NCBI GenBank assembly: GCA_038147395.1
Contig: JAYQTM010000001.1
Coordinates: 1,364,001 to 1,428,000, forward strand
DNA from: Eutrophovita brisbanensis
GTDB lineage: Bacteria > Pseudomonadota > Gammaproteobacteria > Burkholderiales > Eutrophovitaceae
Direction: 5' to 3'
DNA: 64,000 nucleotides
Positions 42,812-52,467 of the stretch are shown here, piece by piece. The notes under the pieces are model-generated. The model was not told the DNA's origin, ran no database searches, and saw only the letters and a program-made list of their open reading frames with translations. The translations under genes were made by a program, and so were the position numbers. Numbering within the stretch: position 1 is the stretch's first letter; each line of letters starts with the position of its first letter.

Positions 42812-43681
42812 TCAGCGATATTCTCGCAGCACGCGAAATCCCAGATCATCCGCGCGAGAAGTGAGCGAGCGAAAAAACGATGATTCGAATACGAATGAGC
42901 TCTCATTATTCAGCCACGAACTGCCTCTAAACCCCCGCAACTCGCAGTCCCCTCCAAGCCACGCTTGACCATCTCTCGGGTAAGCAGCCCTAACAATCGG
43001 GCCCGCACAGTCTTCAATCCACTCAGCCACGTTTCCAATCACATCATAGACACCAAACTGATTCGGATCATACCGACCAACGATTGACACGCCACTCTCA
43101 CCATCATCACAAGGTGTAGTGGACAAACCGAGTTCCAGAGATTTCTCAGCCGCTTGGTCATACGTATTGCCGTGGCGACAAATCTCCGAGACATCAATAT
43201 TGAAATAGCGATTCATCCCACGCCCTGCTCTCGCCGCATACTCCCATTCGGAATATGAGGGCAAGCGATACTTAAACCCTGTTTTTTTGGATAACCACCG
43301 CAAATATTGATTCACCTCTGGCCAACTCACATTCACCACGGCGCCTCGAGGCGCGGCTGATCCCCCGAGTAAATCCGCACATTCACCAGCACTGACACAC
43401 TCTGACCACTCCCGATTCGTCACCTCAAATGTGCCAATCGCAAAAGCATAGTCAAACGTCACCGTGTGATAAAGACCCACGTTATGGCCTCGCCCCGACG
43501 TTCCGGGAGGAAAACGCATATCGAACGATCCACGTGGAATCACGACGAGCTGTGGACAACCATCACAATCGCGGATTATTTGCCCTTGCTCTGGATTTTT
43601 CGCGAAACACACCCCCTGGATGCAAAAAAACAAAGTCGCTATCAGGAAGCACACATTGATGTTTTTGTGCACATTCTTCAT
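42812..43681 (-). CDS. Exported SUMF1/FGE-fold protein without the FGE cysteines
   Basis: 289 residues with a signal peptide (about 9-27). The formylglycine-generating-enzyme fold is clear: 'GTFEVTNREWSECV', 'PVVNVSW'-like 'GAVVNVSWPEVNQYLRWLSKKTGFKYRLPSYSEWEYAARAG', 'DVIGNVAEWIEDC' and 'GFRGSSWLN....LGFRVLRE'. The C-x4-C pair that oxidises sulfatases in true FGE is absent between 'RGSSW' and 'LGFRV', so it is probably not a sulfatase activator. Many such proteins are non-catalytic. Confidence 0.86.
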   Translation of the reverse strand: MKNVHKNINVCFLIATLFFCIQGVCFAKNPEQGQIIRDCDGCPQLVVIPRGSFDMRFPPGTSGRGHNVGLYHTVTFDYAFAIGTFEVTNREWSECVSAGECADLLGGSAAPRGAVVNVSWPEVNQYLRWLSKKTGFKYRLPSYSEWEYAARAGRGMNRYFNIDVSEICRHGNTYDQAAEKSLELGLSTTPCDDGESGVSIVGRYDPNQFGVYDVIGNVAEWIEDCAGPIVRAAYPRDGQAWLGGDCELRGFRGSSWLNNESSFVFESSFFRSLTSRADDLGFRVLREYR

Positions 43682-43801
43682 CCTGCTGACCGATTTAAAA
43701 AACTAAAGACCATCAAGAAAGGTTACCTCAATTGGATTTATCGGTGGAACCTTCGCAATGCATCATGATCCATAAGCTTTTTTATTGAGGTCCTTCAAAC
43801 C

Positions 43802-44179
43802 GTGCTCACCGTGTACTACGACGGCTCATGCAATCTTTGCTCTAGAGAAATTCAAGTCTACATGCGTGCAGACACACAGAAAGCCATAAAGTGGTGCGAT
43901 CTCGCTGACCCATCGATAGACCTCACAAATGAGCCATTTGAGCGTATCGATGCACTTAAACAACTCCATGTAAAGGACAGCTCCAACCGATACCATATTG
44001 GAGTCGATGCCTTCTTAGCAATTTGGAAACAGCTTCCCGCTTGGGTCTGGCTGTATCATGTGGCGCGCATAAGGCCCGTCAAAATAATCCTAAACAAAGC
44101 TTACGCTGTATTCGCCAAACACCGTTTTAGGCGCTCTATTCACTGCAATATGATCAATCAAAAAAAGGGGGAATTGTGA
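43802..44179 (+). CDS. DUF393 / DCC-family thiol-disulfide oxidoreductase-like protein
   Basis: 125 residues starting 'LTVYYDGSCNLCSREI', with the D-x-x-C-x-x-C signature of the DCC family at residues 7-13. The C-terminal half is basic. The redox role is assumed from the motif. Its stop overlaps the GTG of the DUF423 gene. Confidence 0.88.
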   Translation: MLTVYYDGSCNLCSREIQVYMRADTQKAIKWCDLADPSIDLTNEPFERIDALKQLHVKDSSNRYHIGVDAFLAIWKQLPAWVWLYHVARIRPVKIILNKAYAVFAKHRFRRSIHCNMINQKKGEL

Positions 44180-44562
44180 TTCTTTTTCTTGGTGCAGCAC
44201 TTGGCTTCGTATCGGTCGCGTTTGGCGCGTTCGCTGAGCATGGCTTACGAGAGAACATTTCAGCTGAGCATTTTCGATTTCTGATGACCGCTGTGCGGTA
44301 CAACCAAGTGCACGCAGCCGTGATCACTGCAATCGGAATCTTTCTTTTGAGCAAGACGACTTCTCCGATCAATCAACACCTTCGGTGGTCAGGATCCTTG
44401 ATCTCCTTGGGGACAATGCTGTTTAGTTTCAGCATTTACCTTTCGGTCATGTTCGACATACCCGCATTGGTCAACATCACTCCAATTGGCGGCATGACAA
44501 TCATGGCAGGATGGTTATTGCTCGCGTACGCCGCAGCCCGTGCAACAAAGGCAAATCGTTAG
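44176..44562 (+). CDS. DUF423 membrane protein (YgdD-like)
   Basis: 128 residues from a GTG that overlaps the preceding stop, after AAAAAGGGGGAATT. Four helices with the family's 'GFVSVAFGAFAEHGLRE' and 'YNQVHAAVITAIGI'. Function unknown. Co-transcribed with the DCC-family gene. Confidence 0.88.
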   Translation: MILFLGAALGFVSVAFGAFAEHGLRENISAEHFRFLMTAVRYNQVHAAVITAIGIFLLSKTTSPINQHLRWSGSLISLGTMLFSFSIYLSVMFDIPALVNITPIGGMTIMAGWLLLAYAAARATKANR

Positions 44563-44606
44563 ATCGCCTCAATTAATCGTGGTCCGCTAAATATTCGTCA
44601 GGCTTG

Positions 44607-44959
44607 TCACTCGCCACACATACCAGACAAGAGGTCCGTCGTCACTTCACCCTCAATGTAGACGTTCTGCCGATAAATCTGAAATCGATTCGACTGCATA
44701 TCCACAACGACGTGATGCTCCAGTGAATTCCCGGAGACTTCACTGAGGGCTACGCCTCTAACATATTCAGGATTTGTGGTCGTCATGTTGTAGACGTGTT
44801 CTTCGCGACCTCGGACCGTGATGACGCGTGAGTCATCGTTAATTTCGATCTCAAGCTTTGACAACAAAACATCCACTGAACAAGAAAGCGTACTCACCTC
44901 ACCCCGAGCTAAGTGGGGGCAATGAGCAACAAACAGAGCACAATTTTAACTATTGACAT
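44607..44959 (-). pseudogene. Small exported protein with a frame change in the signal peptide region
   Basis: The long frame (44607-44897) has no good start, but an ATG at 44959 in another frame encodes 'MSIVKIVLCLLLIAP', a signal peptide start. The two join if the run of five C (44915-44919 on the plus strand as G) were six, giving 'IAPHLARGEVSTLSCSV'. The mature part is about 95 residues with two Cys. No family was recognised. A one-base homopolymer error is the simplest explanation. Confidence 0.55.
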
Positions 44960-44996
44960 CCGATTACCTTGCATTGGATAAAAAACAAAAACAACG

Positions 44997-45206
44997 CTAC
45001 ACCTTATTCCAGTCAGCATTAAGTGTATCAGCCGCATAATCCTTTGGCATCCCCTCGAAAAGGTGGTGCCTTCTCTTTAGCCATAGGAGTTCTCGTTGAG
45101 CCTCACGAAGCTTCGCGTTGATCTTAATTAACTTCAAAAACAACACGACATAGACGACCAAGACCACTACAAGAAACACACAAAATAAAAAAATATTGAT
45201 AAACAC
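44997..45206 (-). CDS. Small membrane protein (69 aa)
   Basis: One long hydrophobic segment (about 3-27), followed by a charged helix ('KINAKLREAQRELLWLKRRHH') that could form a coiled coil. No family was recognised. Confidence 0.5.
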   Translation of the reverse strand: MFINIFLFCVFLVVVLVVYVVLFLKLIKINAKLREAQRELLWLKRRHHLFEGMPKDYAADTLNADWNKV

Positions 45207-45311
45207 ACCATGCCCTAACTGATCACATCAAGGAAACAGCAATCGCACGATTAACTTATCACGCGTTACTGATTAAACGAAACTTTTTGGAGAGCCAAAA
45301 CTCTGATCCAA

Positions 45312-45779
45312 ATGATAAAAAATTCCTTCAGTTCAGTTCAAGCCCAACTTTTGTTTATCGTGATCTCTCTTGTAGCGATAAGCTCTTTCGCTGAACCTCA
45401 TCGCATGAATGCGCAAGACTTACCAGTTCCGATTGACGACTCGCAAGCGGTCAATCAAGGAGCATCCATCTTCTCAGAGAAATGTTCGGCTTGCCACGGT
45501 GGTAGCGGTGTTGGAACCGGAAGAGCGCCGTGCGTGAGTTGTGGAAAATACATCTTTCGGGGCAACACCAACAGCGAAATCTACGAAACCATTGCAAATG
45601 GCACTCCCAGAAACGGCAGTCGTGGTGGGAAGATGGGAGCATTTAGCAGCATTCTCTCTCACGAGGAAATCCTCAACGTCGTCGCGTACCTAAGACATAC
45701 AGAGGCCGAGCGAATCGCTAGAGGGGAAATCCCCGATCCTTACGCCGCGTCTGACGACGTCCTCGTATTTCCAGAGTGA
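45312..45779 (+). CDS. Exported class I cytochrome c
   Basis: 155 residues with a signal peptide (to about 27). One heme motif CSACH ('FSEKCSACHGGSG') and a later Met region. A second Cys pair, CVSC, follows 15 residues later without a His, so it does not bind heme and may form a disulfide. 'EEILNVVAYLRHTEAERIARGEIPDP' is the last helix. It is likely a periplasmic electron carrier; the partner is unknown. Confidence 0.87.
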   Translation: MIKNSFSSVQAQLLFIVISLVAISSFAEPHRMNAQDLPVPIDDSQAVNQGASIFSEKCSACHGGSGVGTGRAPCVSCGKYIFRGNTNSEIYETIANGTPRNGSRGGKMGAFSSILSHEEILNVVAYLRHTEAERIARGEIPDPYAASDDVLVFPE

Positions 45780-45809
45780 ATGAGCCCCTCACTTGCCAGA
45801 ACCAAAGAT

Positions 45810-46670
45810 TCAATCCCATACCTTACTCTCGTACACTCGCACAGCGCGCTTATACTGAAGCGACGATCGTGCCGCTGCAACGTCACTTAACCCCTCTTTG
45901 TTTTCCAGTTGTATCGTGAGTTTGTCGAGTGACGACTTTGCGCCACAAAATTTTTGGCAACTTGCCATCACTTCATCGAATATAAATTGAGCCTCATCAA
46001 AACGACCGATTAATACACACGTATTTTGATAATCAGGGTCGTGAAACGCGAAGGTGTCGTCGCTTTTATATTCAAAAATTCCTTGTAACTTGCAGGCGTG
46101 ACCGCTTTGGTGCGTCGTGAGAATATCGGCGTAAAACGACAACGGCTCGACTGGCACTAACCGGATCACATCATCGACTTGCCTCATTCCACCATCTGGC
46201 AATTGAATCTGCACTGTCTCCCTATATTCGCCTACCCATCTCTCGATTGCGTTCTTGGCGTTACCCGGATCACCATGACTCCTGTAAAGATTCGTCGCGT
46301 AGGCGGAGGACTCATTCGCACGCTCGAGCATGCCTGTGAGACGGTCAGAAACACAGTCTCGGATTTTCTCTCGCCCGACACATTGTTGAAACGCATGAAA
46401 ACCAAACTGGTATGCACCTAATTTATAGTCAATGAATCGTACTTTCTTTTTAATACGCGCAATGTGTCGATGGATCTCATCGTCGGTGCACCACGCGTGA
46501 AGAAAAGGCGTGCCAAGCAACGAATTCTTGACCTGGCCATAGCATTCTCGATAAGCCTGTTCCTCAGAAACAATCGTTGCTGCAAGTTCATCATAAAGTG
46601 CATCCATACCAAGGACTCCAGTCGGAAGCGCTAACAAAAGAATCACGTAAAGTCGCTGAATCAAATTCAT
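45810..46670 (-). CDS. Exported protein of unknown function (286 aa)
   Basis: A signal peptide (1-21, 'LLALPTGVLGMD') precedes about 265 residues with eight Cys, mainly helical in the first half. No family was recognised. It is convergent with the cytochrome c gene. Confidence 0.65.
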   Translation of the reverse strand: MNLIQRLYVILLLALPTGVLGMDALYDELAATIVSEEQAYRECYGQVKNSLLGTPFLHAWCTDDEIHRHIARIKKKVRFIDYKLGAYQFGFHAFQQCVGREKIRDCVSDRLTGMLERANESSAYATNLYRSHGDPGNAKNAIERWVGEYRETVQIQLPDGGMRQVDDVIRLVPVEPLSFYADILTTHQSGHACKLQGIFEYKSDDTFAFHDPDYQNTCVLIGRFDEAQFIFDEVMASCQKFCGAKSSLDKLTIQLENKEGLSDVAAARSSLQYKRAVRVYESKVWD

Positions 46671-46796
46671 ACTCCATCGAAAAGATCGTGGTGATAACGG
46701 GCAATCAAGTCGTTCGACCGCGCATATTCATCAAATACAATACAATTTCAGATCCAAAAACATTGGACACACATATTTAAACATTTAGGAAACCAC

Positions 46797-47612
46797 ATGT
46801 TTCACGAATTTAAAGAAGAAGCGTCGGTTTATAAGCCGAATCAAGACAACCTCATTTTCCCTACCGCTAAAACATGCGGCAGCTATGAGGAACTTCGCCA
46901 AGAGTTAAAAAAGAAACTTGTCGTGGCATGCCGCGCATTTTCATATTTCAAATTTGATTATGGCTTCGCTGGTCACCTGACAGTCAGGGATCCAGAACAC
47001 AAAGATTTATATTGGACAAACCCAATGGCGGTCCATTTCCGGCACGTCAAACTGTCGAACCTAATTCTCGTCGATCATGATGGTCACGTGGTCGAGGGCA
47101 AATACTCCGTCAATCGAGCAGGCTTCGTCCTCCACGCAGCGGTTCACAAGGAGCATCCAGAGATCGTGGCGATGTGTCATGCACATACCGTTCACGGCAC
47201 GGCCTTCGCATCACTGGGTAAACCTCTTGATCCGATCACACAAGACGCATGTGCATTCTATGAAGATCATAACGTTGTCACCGAGGCGGCTGGCGCTGTT
47301 GCCGTATCGGAGGACGCTGGTTCAGATGTCGCTAAAGCATTCAAAGATGTTAAGGCAGTCATTCACCAAAATCATGGCCTATTGACCATGAGCAAGCACA
47401 GCATTGACTCAGCCGCCTTTTGGTTCAGTGCGCTGGAGCGTTGTTGCCAGCAAGAGCTGATGGTTCGCGCATCTGGTGTAGAACCCAAGCTGGTTCCCCA
47501 CGACCGAGCGGTTTATAGTCGTGAAAATGTTGGTAGTGACTACATCGGCTGGCTTCACTTTCAGCCAATACATGACCACTTACTCAGCACCGAGAAAGAC
47601 ATGTTTGAGTAA
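46797..47612 (+). CDS. Class II aldolase/adducin family protein
   Basis: 271 residues. 'HVKLSNLILVDHDGHVVEG', 'MCHAHTVHGTAFASLG' with the H-x-H zinc pair, and 'VIHQNHGLLTMSKHSID' with the third His are diagnostic. Members cleave sugar phosphates or act as decarboxylase-like enzymes. The substrate is unknown. AGGAAACCAC precedes the ATG. Confidence 0.9.
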   Translation: MFHEFKEEASVYKPNQDNLIFPTAKTCGSYEELRQELKKKLVVACRAFSYFKFDYGFAGHLTVRDPEHKDLYWTNPMAVHFRHVKLSNLILVDHDGHVVEGKYSVNRAGFVLHAAVHKEHPEIVAMCHAHTVHGTAFASLGKPLDPITQDACAFYEDHNVVTEAAGAVAVSEDAGSDVAKAFKDVKAVIHQNHGLLTMSKHSIDSAAFWFSALERCCQQELMVRASGVEPKLVPHDRAVYSRENVGSDYIGWLHFQPIHDHLLSTEKDMFE

Positions 47613-47673
47613 TTTGAGAGCTGGGACTGAGGTCACGTATGGTGTCTCAGCCCCTCTTATCCTTTGATCCATA

Positions 47674-48309
47674 GTGACAAAAAACAAAAAAATTCTTCTC
47701 GCCGTGCTCGCTATCATCCTCTTAGCTGCAGCATTAGTGGGGCCAATTATGAGTAATGTCGAGCGTCCCACGTATCAGCTTACTGCGTCAAACGGAGCGA
47801 TCGAAATACGCGATTATGATCCACGATTGGTGGCTACAGTCACTGTGTCTGGACCTCGCAAGGACGCCATCCGATCGGGATTCAAGATTCTCGCTGATTA
47901 TATTTTCGGTAATAATACGACCGCGTCAAACATATCGATGACAGCTCCGGTGGAGCAATCTCAAGGCGAAAAAATTTCGATGACCGCACCTGTCGAGCAA
48001 CAAACAGACGGGATGGATTGGAGAATCACATTTACCATGCCCAGTCAGTACACCATTGACACGCTCCCTAAGCCAATGAATCAGTCAATACAAATCGAGT
48101 TGGTTCCGGCAAAAACACAGGCTGCCATTACATTTTCAGGAATGAATTCGTCTGACAATCTCGAAAAACATGAATTAGCGCTCAAAAACCATATCGACAA
48201 GACTGATTGGGTCATCACAGGTCCCGCATACTACGCGTTTTATAACCCACCTTGGACCCTTCCATTTCTTCGCCGAAACGAGATTTTGTTCGACATTCGG
48301 AGAAAATGA
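47674..48309 (+). CDS. SOUL-family heme-binding-like protein, membrane-anchored
   Basis: 211 residues. An N-terminal helix ('ILLAVLAIILLAAALVGPIM', about 5-24) anchors it. The SOUL domain follows: 'GAIEIRDYDPRLVATVTVSG', 'ISMTAPVEQ' twice and 'AYYAFYNPPWTLPFLRRNEILFDI'. Heme binding is known for some family members only. GTG start. Confidence 0.88.
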   Translation: MTKNKKILLAVLAIILLAAALVGPIMSNVERPTYQLTASNGAIEIRDYDPRLVATVTVSGPRKDAIRSGFKILADYIFGNNTTASNISMTAPVEQSQGEKISMTAPVEQQTDGMDWRITFTMPSQYTIDTLPKPMNQSIQIELVPAKTQAAITFSGMNSSDNLEKHELALKNHIDKTDWVITGPAYYAFYNPPWTLPFLRRNEILFDIRRK

Positions 48310-48434
48310 AAAAACATTGAGGCCTATGTTAGAAGCCGATTATCGTGTTCAGGTGAAGATGGTTGGAACCCAACACTTTGAATGAACTAAAATTTGTTCT
48401 CAATAGGCCGCAGCCGAATGCGATGGAGTCGATC

Positions 48435-49298
48435 ATGAAAAAAACCGTAGTCAACATCCTGTTATCTCTGTGTATGGGATTGTGCTCTGTGGCATCCTCA
48501 TTTGCTGCAGACCTGCCACCTCCTGACGCTCAACACGTGCCTGAATGGATGTCTTTACGAACACTTATGTTTGGTGATCGCCCCATTCACACTGGAGACA
48601 GCTCTCAAGTCGCCATTCACGTGAACAAAAATATTGACGACGCATCAACCGTACCGATAGAAATCGAGAGTCGCTCTCAACAAACGAGGCAGAACTTCAT
48701 TAAAAAACTCTATCTCATTGTCGATCAAAATCCCATTCCGACCGCAGTTGCACTGGACCTATCCCCATCAAATGGAAAATTACATTTTTCTACACGCTTG
48801 AGAATTGAAAAATTCACCTACATTCGGGCGATTGGGGAGATGTCTAGTGGGGAATTACATATGGCGAGTGCGTGGGTTGAAGTCGCTGGCGGATGCTCGG
48901 CACCGGGTGGTAAAAACACGGGCATTGATCCGTATCTTGGGAAAATGAAATTTAAAATGGCCAACTACCGCAACACCTTTAAAGGAGACAACGGTGAGCG
49001 GTTCTACCGGGTCCAGATGGATAAGCCAAACGTCGTCAAAGTTCAAGTCAGACACCCGAACGAATCCGCACTGGCAGCGGACATGGATGCTGACCGCAAC
49101 CCCAATTTTATTGAAGAACTCGATATCACATACAACGACGAGAGACTCATCGCAGGCAAAATAAATTTTTCGATCTCAGATAATCCGACATTCAAATTTC
49201 ATTTCTCACCTCACGACGAGGGACAATTAGTCGTCAGTGTCAAGGACACTCACGACAATACGTTCACGCAACACGTCAATGTTCTTAGTAGAAAATAA
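48435..49298 (+). CDS. Fused SoxYZ-like carrier (quinoprotein dehydrogenase-associated type)
   Basis: I chose the ATG at 48435 (GGAG 7 nt upstream), which starts a clean signal peptide. The first half is SoxY-like and has 'EVAGGCSAPGGK', with Cys154 where SoxY carries its substrate, although internal rather than C-terminal. The second half is SoxZ-like ('FIEELDITYNDERLIAGKINFSISDNPTFKFHF'). Such fusions usually neighbour PQQ dehydrogenases, and one lies 0.8 kb away (50087-51393). It could also serve soxXAB at 57-60 kb. Confidence 0.85.
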   Translation: MKKTVVNILLSLCMGLCSVASSFAADLPPPDAQHVPEWMSLRTLMFGDRPIHTGDSSQVAIHVNKNIDDASTVPIEIESRSQQTRQNFIKKLYLIVDQNPIPTAVALDLSPSNGKLHFSTRLRIEKFTYIRAIGEMSSGELHMASAWVEVAGGCSAPGGKNTGIDPYLGKMKFKMANYRNTFKGDNGERFYRVQMDKPNVVKVQVRHPNESALAADMDADRNPNFIEELDITYNDERLIAGKINFSISDNPTFKFHFSPHDEGQLVVSVKDTHDNTFTQHVNVLSRK

Positions 49299-49341
49299 AA
49301 CTTAATCACCACTCAATATATTCTGACTTTTGGAGGCAACT

Positions 49342-49719
49342 ATGGCGTCGTTTTTTGAACTTCGTATTTATCAGGTCCAACCAGGGAAAATGCAAGAATG
49401 GTTATCGTTCATGGAGGAGATCGTCATTCCCTTTCAAGTCAAACAAGGAATGGTGATCCATGGGTCATTTACCATGGACAGTACCGATGAATTCTCCCTT
49501 AGAGATGGAGAGCGCGTCATGGACTCAACGCAAAAAGGTGAAACGTACGTGTGGATCAGACGATTCGAAAGCACTGAACAAAAAGAAAAGCTGTACAAAG
49601 CAGTTTATGAGAGTGAGGAGTGGGTGAACAACATTGGGCCGCGTGTGGGAACGCTCATCGATCGCAATTCTATCGTTGTGCATAATTTGAGCGCGACGGC
49701 GCTGTCCGTCATGAAATGA
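49342..49719 (+). CDS. NIPSNAP-family protein
   Basis: 125 residues from an ATG after TTTTGGAGGCAACT. 'FFELRIYQVQPGKMQEWLSFMEEIVIPFQVKQGM' is the family's first ferredoxin-like repeat; 'ETYVWIRRFES' the second. Function is unknown. Its stop overlaps the next gene's start, so both are co-translated. Confidence 0.86.
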   Translation: MASFFELRIYQVQPGKMQEWLSFMEEIVIPFQVKQGMVIHGSFTMDSTDEFSLRDGERVMDSTQKGETYVWIRRFESTEQKEKLYKAVYESEEWVNNIGPRVGTLIDRNSIVVHNLSATALSVMK

Positions 49720-50042
49720 CCGATCAGAAGCGACATTGGGTCAAAAAATCCACAACACGAATCGCAGCGCTGGCTTTAGCCACCTCTCTCTTTGCGCCGG
49801 TGGTTCACTCGGTGCCAAATCTAGAGGAGCGTGGACCTTGGGTTGAGTATTTTCTCGACCAGATATCAGGTATCAGAGTAGAAATTTCCAGATTGGAATC
49901 TCAGGGTGTTGTCGAGGAGTTGCGACGCGACCAAGCCCGAGACGAGGAGATTCAAAAGCTACAACAACAATTGGATGAGCTTCGCGACCTAGTTTTAGAG
50001 CAACAGCAATATATCGAACAACTAAAGGCTCAACAAAAATAA
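49716..50042 (+). CDS. Exported coiled-coil protein (108 aa)
   Basis: A signal peptide ('IAALALATSLFAPVVHS', to about 32) precedes about 75 residues with strong heptad character ('EIQKLQQQLDELRDLVLEQQQYIEQLKAQQ'). It probably forms an oligomer in the periplasm. Overlaps the NIPSNAP gene (ATGA) and ends at a bidirectional terminator. Confidence 0.7.
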   Translation: MTDQKRHWVKKSTTRIAALALATSLFAPVVHSVPNLEERGPWVEYFLDQISGIRVEISRLESQGVVEELRRDQARDEEIQKLQQQLDELRDLVLEQQQYIEQLKAQQK

Positions 50043-50072
50043 AAAAACCCCTCCCGATTACGAGAGGGGTTT
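50041..50072. terminator. Bidirectional intrinsic terminator
   Basis: AAACCCCTC / GAGGGGTTT stem with a 10-nt loop. T-runs on both sides, strongest on the minus strand (seven T), so it serves the PQQ dehydrogenase-like gene and probably also the coiled-coil gene. Confidence 0.85.
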
Positions 50073-50086
50073 CGAATCAAACTCGA

Positions 50087-51393
50087 TTACTTAGTGGCTG
50101 TAATCTTGTAGATTTCACCTTCGTCTGTGTTTGCATACAATGCGCCATCAGGACCCATTGTCACACCACGATAACGCTTTGACTCAACTGGAAGATGAAT
50201 CACGCTCTTGATCGACTGACCGTCTTGCGCGATGTCATACACATCGAGTCTCATACCGGCAGGTGTTCCGCCGAATGCGATACCCATGATGCCAACAACT
50301 GCACGACCCTCATACATACCCCACTGCTTGCCGCTTAGGAAAGCAATTGAAGATGTACCTTGTGAGTAACCGTTGTTCTGCCATGCTGGTGGCATAAGGT
50401 CTGGGAAGCGTGTATCACTCATTGGCATGTAAGCTGCACGAACTGCAGGAATCACGCCCTCTTTCTGGTTAGGCATATATCCACAGTACTCGTCTGGACA
50501 CTCACCTCGGCCGCCTACGTTCTGGCGAGGATCCCATCCACCGTTCTTACCGTTAACAAGCATTGTGAGCTCATCGTTGTGCCATGGACCATGCTCAGCC
50601 GTGAAGACTGCACCGTCAGCTCGGAATGCAATACCCTGAACGTTACGATGACCGTACGTGTAGATACGCTTATCAAAGCCAGCTGGTGGGTTGTTGTCTG
50701 GATGAGCATTTCCGTCTGTGTCAATTCTCAACACCTTGCCGCAAATGAGCTCAGGAGACTGTGGGCATACACCACGGTGTCTGTCACCAGTTGTGATCCA
50801 GAGTGATCCGTCAGGACCAAACGTTGGTCGGTTACCGTTGTGAGCACCGTTACCACCAAATGGGTGGTTGGACTCGAATGGCTTGAACTGGATATCTTTG
50901 ACGATATCTGTTCTGTTAGAAACGCTCTTGAAGTCGTCGCTGACTTCAAAACGCATCACGATGTTTCCGTCGCAACGCTCAAAGTTTGTCTTACAACCGT
51001 CGCCATGGTACTTGGTCGATGCTGATGCGACGTAGATTCGTCGGTTTTGATCGAAGTTTGGATCAACCGCGATTCCGAGCATACCAGCCTGGTTTGAGCA
51101 GATTAGGTCTGAACCCATTCCTGCGTAGCCGCTAGAGCCATTCATGCCGTAGAGTGCATTAACGCTACCGTCTGGCATGCGAACTGAGAAACCTTTACAT
51201 TTCTCTGTGTAGAACATCGTGCCATTGCAAGAAAATCGACATCCCATGGGCTCTCAAGCCCAGTCATGACCGCCTCTTGCGTGATCTTAGGTACTACTGC
51301 ACTCTTATGACCGTGGTGTCCTGCAAAGCTGCTTGTCGCAACTGCAATACCCGCTGTCACCAAGAGGGCTGCTGTAAAGCTTTTCTTCATCAC
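50087..51393 (-). pseudogene. PQQ-dependent sugar dehydrogenase-like protein, one frame change
   Basis: Signal peptide (to about 24), then 'MTGLESPWDVDFL', where the frame slips by one base near 51217-51225 (at GATTTTCTTGC), and the C-terminal 380 residues continue in another frame ('NGTMFYTEKCKGFS', 'GMLGIAVDPNFDQNRRIYV', 'NHPFGGNGAHNGNR', 'GHRNVQGIAF'). These are the blades of the six-bladed glucose/sorbosone dehydrogenase propeller (YliI-like). The loss of one base, possibly in the TTTT run, would explain it. Confidence 0.82.
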
Positions 51394-51424
51394 AACTCAC
51401 TCCCTAATTTAATTAATCAATTGA

Positions 51425-51757
51425 TTATTTTTTTGTAACACTGTTCAGATAAGCCGCCAGATTCGCAATTTCGTCGTCGGTTAATGGTTTTGCATTCATG
51501 ATCATCAGATCTGAATTAGGTCCCACTTTGGTACCTGATCGGTACGTGTTGAGCCGATCAACCAAATAATCGACCTCTTTCCCGGAAAGCTTGGGGTAAC
51601 TTGCCATTCCCTTACCGCCAGGACCATGGCATACGTGGCAATTTTTTTCCTTAAACAACCGCTCACCGACACTGGCATCACCGGCGAATGTGCCTCCTGT
51701 GAAACCTACGGTCAGGGCCGCCAAGAAAAAACTTCTAAACCAAACTTTTACACGCAT
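51425..51757 (-). CDS. Exported class I cytochrome c
   Basis: 110 residues from the ATG at 51757 (GGAGGGGAT upstream). Signal peptide to about 25 ('TVGFTGGTFAGD'), heme motif CHVCH near residue 40 and a Met in 'DLMIMNAKPLTDDEIANLAAYL' as axial ligand. It lies 31 nt upstream of the PQQ dehydrogenase-like gene on the same strand, so it may be its electron acceptor. Confidence 0.9.
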   Translation of the reverse strand: MRVKVWFRSFFLAALTVGFTGGTFAGDASVGERLFKEKNCHVCHGPGGKGMASYPKLSGKEVDYLVDRLNTYRSGTKVGPNSDLMIMNAKPLTDDEIANLAAYLNSVTKK

Positions 51758-52086
51758 ATCCCCTCCAGAAAGAACGAATCGAGCGGACGAAATCCGCACC
51801 TCGTATAGGTGCTTAAGAGTTAGATTAGTTCCAATAATCGTGAATTATTCTGCAAATATTTTTGCTGCACTGCGAAATTTCATGTGCGTTACGTGGACCT
51901 GCTTGACAGCTCCCTTTTAGAGGTATTAACTGGACCTGTGTCTCATGACATCGGGGCACATTGAATGAAGCTTCTCGATTAATAGAACCTGCAAAGGGTT
52001 CGTCGTTTCCACAAACGACGCTGACGAAGCAGTTTGTTCAGCTTCCTAAGCGTTTTAACGGTAACGATTTACTATGGAGGCAACAT

Positions 52087-52419
52087 ATGAACTTGAGCAT
52101 CTCAGCGCATCACATCGACATCACCCAAGGCATCGAACATCACGTTCGCGACAAAATGCAGCGTGTCGACAGACACTTCGAGCATTCAATTGATGTTGAT
52201 GTCATCCTTTCTGTCGAGCGCCACGAACAAAAGGCCGAGGCGAAACTGCATCTATACGGTAAGGACCTTTTTTGTGAGTCCACTAAGATAGACTTGTATG
52301 AAGCCATTGATGACTTAATCACAAAAATTGATCGGACGGTGCTCAAACAAAAAGAGCGGGTCAAAAAACACTCGACCGACTCAATAAGACACCTTCAAAT
52401 GGCCGTGGGCCCAGTCTAA
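52087..52419 (+). CDS. hpf: Ribosome hibernation promoting factor, short form
   Basis: The ATG at 52087 follows GGAGGCAACAT; the long upstream open frame is not coding. 110 residues: 'LSISAHHIDITQGIEHHVRDKM' and 'KLHLYGKDLFCESTKIDLYEAIDDLITKIDRTVLKQK' are the beta-alpha-beta core. It is not beside rpoN as it is in E. coli. It should dimerise or protect 70S ribosomes in stationary phase. Confidence 0.93.
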   Translation: MNLSISAHHIDITQGIEHHVRDKMQRVDRHFEHSIDVDVILSVERHEQKAEAKLHLYGKDLFCESTKIDLYEAIDDLITKIDRTVLKQKERVKKHSTDSIRHLQMAVGPV

Positions 52420-52441
52420 ATCCAACTCGAAATCATCGCGC

Positions 52442-52464
52442 TTCCCCGTCGATCCGACGGGGAA
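52442..52464. terminator. Stem-loop between hpf and the outer-membrane gene
   Basis: TTCCCCGTCG / CGACGGGGAA, a perfect 10-bp stem with a 3-nt loop, between convergent genes. The U-run is weak on both sides, but the position fits a bidirectional terminator. Confidence 0.7.
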
Positions 52465-52467
52465 CAA

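Noticed and set aside
43466..43768. A 100-codon plus-strand frame over the SUMF1 gene start
   Set aside because: Mostly antisense to the signal peptide and first domain of the SUMF1-fold gene; composition is not protein-like.
51961..52086. A longer hpf protein starting at a TTG at 51961
   Set aside because: The ATG at 52087 has a strong GGAGG site and gives exactly the family's N-terminus; the upstream codons are not family sequence.
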